DNA from: Saprolegnia diclina VS20
Taxonomy: Eukaryota > Oomycota > Saprolegniomycetes > Saprolegniales > Saprolegniaceae
Direction: 5' to 3'
NCBI RefSeq assembly: GCF_000281045.1
Contig: NW_008246094.1
Location: forward strand, 229,166 to 293,165
Length of the DNA stretch: 64,000 nucleotides
Shown in pieces: positions 63,029-64,000 of this stretch; the stretch's first letter is position 1; each line of letters opens with the position of its first letter. Under the pieces are notes generated by a model, which did no database searches, had not been told where the DNA came from, and saw only the letters and a program-made list of their open reading frames with translations. A program made the translations under genes and the position numbers.

Positions 63029-63532
63029 ACATGTAGATAGTCGATTTACCTATATGTCTTATCCAATTTTTTACACTGTTCTTTCTTCTTCCAACTTGTC
63101 GTTATCGTCACGCGCTATCGATGTCAACCAAACGACTGACATTTGAATAGTGAGTGATTTGGTGGTCTCGAGCGTCGGCAACGGTGCCCGTTGACGCGCG
63201 TGTCATCCGGAGGACACGGATTGCTAGTGCAAATGTGACGAGTGCCATGCTGCATGCTGTGATGGGTCTCAAAGCGTACGGACCGTTCGTTTTTGAATGA
63301 CGGTTTCAACTCAGATGGCTCTGTAGACCAGACATCTACAGGCGGCTCAACAGTCGGCCAGACATCAATGCCAGTTTGACGTAAATGATTCTCTGCTAGC
63401 ATGACCCCAGTGTTTCAGCACGCGTGGCCCCCCTAATGTCCACGAGGTCAACTAGGAACCCTGGTACTTGGATAGACAAAGATACGCCAACAGATATCAT
63501 ATTGGTTTACGTGGGTTACGAGATCGGTACAG
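63029..63532. other. convergent intergenic region
   Basis: About 500 bp between the stops of the AA17-like gene and the CBM1 gene. No gene seen. Confidence 0.5.
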
Positions 63533-64000
63533 CTACATGCCGCGGAGACGGCGGTTGCCGCCATACTCGGCCGCGGGGCGGCACTGGAAGAAGTACTCGT
63601 TGATTTCGCCGCATTGGTACCCCTCAACGCACTTGGTCGCGCCGATAAAGTCCTTGCCGCCGCACTGCCCAAACGCAGGTACTTGGCCCTCGGCGGCCTC
63701 GCTGTCGGGGCGGCATTGGTAGTAGAACGGGTTAAACTTGACGCAGTGGCTGCCAGCCTCGCACGTCGTCGAGCCCTTGTGGTTCAGACCACCGCACTGG
63801 TAGTACACTGCCACGTCACCATCCGACGGGCTCGACGTCGGGTCTTCACTCGGTTCGTCTGACGGCTCGGGATACTCCGTGGGCTCGTCCGTGGGTTCGT
63901 CCGACGGCTCGTCCGAAGGCTCGGGATACTCCGTGGGCTCGTCCGTGGGTTCGTCCGACGGCTCGTCCGTGGGTTCGTCCGTGGGTTCGTCCGACGGTTC
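63533..64000 (-). CDS. secreted protein with acidic repeat linker and two CBM1 modules, C-terminal part
   Basis: The gene enters from the right edge, so only the C-terminal 155 codons are visible. First comes a linker of EPSDEPTDEPT-type repeats with EYPEP every 18 aa. Two family-1 carbohydrate-binding modules follow: YYQCGGLNHKGSTTCEAGSH with KFNPFYYQC, and FGQCGGKDFIGATKCVEGYQ with EINEYFFQC. Each keeps the QCGG start and the closing aromatic-Gln-Cys. A short tail (GGNRRLRGM) ends at TAG 63533-63535. Family knowledge: CBM1 binds crystalline cellulose; in oomycetes it occurs in cellulases and in CBEL-type wall proteins. The catalytic or partner domain lies outside the window. Confidence 0.85.
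   Translation of the reverse strand, partial: EPSDEPTDEPTDEPSDEPTDEPTEYPEPSDEPSDEPTDEPTEYPEPSDEPSEDPTSSPSDGDVAVYYQCGGLNHKGSTTCEAGSHCVKFNPFYYQCRPDSEAAEGQVPAFGQCGGKDFIGATKCVEGYQCGEINEYFFQCRPAAEYGGNRRLRGM
63815..64000. repeat. 54-bp tandem repeat coding for Glu/Pro/Asp linker
   Basis: A 12-bp motif (Asp-Glu-Pro-Ser/Thr codons) is organised in a 54-bp higher-order unit that repeats at about 63866 and 63920 and continues past the window edge. Confidence 0.85.

Noticed and set aside
1-64000. CRISPR arrays, bacterial operons, riboswitches, viral or toxin genes
   Set aside because: None seen. The sequence is eukaryotic with spliceosomal introns, and the tandem repeats found are short coding or promoter repeats without spacer structure.

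Overview
The window reads as nuclear DNA of an oomycete, most likely one related to the water moulds (Saprolegniales or Pythiales); the genus cannot be fixed from the sequence. Pointers are GC-rich coding DNA, many short spliceosomal introns (nearly all about 40-65 nt, donor GTRNGN, acceptor usually TAG), two START-like/FYVE proteins of a kind greatly expanded in oomycetes, an AA17-like lytic polysaccharide monooxygenase carrying PAN/Apple domains, a protein with two CBM1 cellulose-binding modules, a plant-type MKP1 phosphatase, and several genes for flagella and basal bodies, as expected of a zoospore-forming organism. Exon boundaries were inferred by eye from GT-AG sites and continuity of protein families.

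Layout. 1-233: start of a sugar transporter (-). 1436-7330: large adenylate-kinase-9-like gene (-), head to head with a degenerate 2OG-oxygenase-like gene (7937-10747, +). 10.7-12.2 kb: AT-richer spacer with a tRNA-Leu(CAA). 12199-12528: RING protein (+), tail to tail (4 bp apart) with a gamma-tubulin complex component 6-like gene (12533-18216, -) that carries ten SPIRAL1-like PGG repeats. 18.7-21.7 kb: small basic protein and an EST1/SMG7-type protein fused to a Regnase-like NYN ribonuclease (+), tail to tail (10 bp apart) with a CEP78-like gene (21674-23791, -). 24578-28245: cohesin SMC3 (-), with a regular 20-bp CTTTTA array upstream. 28.8-35.9 kb: helicase-associated-domain protein, stomatin-like SPFH protein, alpha/beta-hydrolase-TPR fusion, Cys-rich type I membrane protein, MKP1-like phosphatase. 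37.7-45.8 kb: START-FYVE protein, RCC1 protein, ubiquitin-like membrane protein, CENP-B-like DNA-binding protein. 46.5-50.1 kb: CFAP53 and DDRGK1. 51.7-64 kb: START-FYVE-GAF protein, NDUFA6, glycine C-acetyltransferase, insulysin, AA17-PAN protein, CBM1 protein (cut by the right edge).

Themes. AK9, GCP6, CEP78 and CFAP53 serve microtubule nucleation, centrioles or axonemes, so this segment is rich in zoospore-motility functions. SMC3 serves cohesion, DDRGK1 UFMylation at the ER, NDUFA6 complex I, and glycine C-acetyltransferase mitochondrial threonine breakdown. The two genes at the right edge look like secreted cell-wall-active proteins. The observations most worth following are the SPIRAL1-like repeats inside the GCP6-like protein, the EST1-NYN fusion as a possible alternative NMD endonuclease, the 20-bp promoter array upstream of SMC3, and the AA17-triple-PAN protein.
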